A stretch of DNA of 64,000 bases, taken from the NCBI GenBank assembly GCA_964567755.1, contig CAZMNW010000040.1:1-64000 (forward strand). The letters run 5' to 3'. A program made the position numbers and the translations under genes. The stretch comes from DASRJW01 sp964567755. GTDB lineage: Bacteria > Krumholzibacteriota > Krumholzibacteriia > G020349025. Shown one piece after another: positions 63,624 through 64,000 of this stretch. Each line of letters opens with the position of its first letter. The first letter of the stretch is position 1. The notes beneath the pieces were generated by a model that worked only from the letters and a program-made list of their open reading frames with translations, had not been told where the DNA came from and did no database searches.

Positions 63624-64000
63624 ATGGCGGCGACCTGGATTCTGCGCATGTTCTTTTGTTGCGCTGGGCTGGTGCTCGCAACGAGCGCCTGGGCAGTCGA
63701 CGAGGTGGATTCGCGCACCGTGGCGGTGACTTTCGACGATCTCCCCGGGACTAATGCCGGCGGTCTCCCGCGTCTCCGGCGCGTCACGACACAATTGCTG
63801 GCGCACATCGAGGCCGCCGGGATTCCGGCAATCGGCTTCGTCAACGAGGGCAAGCTAACTAACGGTTGCGGGGGAAGAGGAGGAGCGCACGGCGCTCTTT
63901 GCAGCGTTGGCTCGACGCCGGGCTGGAGCTCGGCAATCATACGTACTCGCACGCCGACTTCTACGTCACGCCGCTCGAGACGTACAAGGCCGATGTCCTA
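63624..64000 (+). pseudogene. Polysaccharide deacetylase, frameshifted and cut by the window end
   Basis: A signal peptide (LRMFFCCAGLVLATSAWA) and the NodB-type motif VAVTFDDLPG show a secreted polysaccharide deacetylase. After GFVNEGKL the frame breaks. EERTAL continues in a second frame and LQRWLDAGLELGNHTYSHADF in a third. An extra base near 63870 and a T in CTCTTT near 63900 would explain both shifts. These could be sequencing errors near a contig end or true decay. Confidence 0.6.

Noticed and set aside
1..64000. CRISPR array
   Set aside because: No set of regularly spaced direct repeats was seen on reading the sequence.

Overview
The window is high-GC bacterial DNA. It carries Ser/Thr-kinase and PD40 beta-propeller proteins, secreted S9 and M28 peptidases, outer-membrane beta-barrels, and a secreted nuclease/phosphatase ending in a FlgD-like Ig domain. 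This mixture fits a Gram-negative, soil or metagenome lineage such as Acidobacteriota, Gemmatimonadota or Candidatus Eisenbacteria. That assignment is inferred from gene style; the window has no rRNA or marker gene. The left edge cuts a kinase gene and the right edge cuts a frameshifted polysaccharide deacetylase.

Region 1 (about 2.6-32.7 kb) is an accessory, defence-rich island. From left to right it holds: a CBS-plus-HEPN-like protein; a leftward AbiGi-like gene with a large partner that has a degenerate PD-(D/E)xK-like motif, preceded by a 12-G tract; a BREX operon brxE-brxA-brxB-brxC-pglX-pglZ-brxL; and a trailing membrane protein. The BREX locus has the type-1 core and BrxL effector, but opens with a gene resembling the type-6 marker BrxE. 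Next come a tRNA-Leu(TAA), a VapBC45-like pair, two tandem paralogous HigBA pairs, a TOTE-type primase-helicase split by one in-frame stop, and a DUF234-type ATPase with a repeated-heptamer operator. A small oxygenase/DinB operon and a tyrosine recombinase with a perfect 14+1+14 palindrome at its 5' end close the island.

Region 2 (about 32.7-41.6 kb) is a leftward nine-gene operon: a TetR regulator, then oah, an SDR, had, bcrC, bcrB, bcrA, bcrD and a GNAT gene. The likely dienoyl-CoA hydratase gene dch lies alone at 57.6 kb. Together they encode ATP-dependent benzoyl-CoA reductase and the next three steps: dearomatisation, hydration, dehydrogenation and ring cleavage of benzoyl-CoA.

Region 3 (about 41.6-64 kb) looks like chromosomal backbone. 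It has a LytS/LytTR two-component pair followed by an AraC remnant, a MacB-like ABC exporter, a secreted propeller protein, porin-like barrels, an M28 carboxypeptidase next to an S9 prolyl-oligopeptidase, an ExoX-like exonuclease, an orphan OppF ATPase, the EEP/FlgD protein, a papain-alpha/beta-hydrolase fusion and DinB-type proteins.
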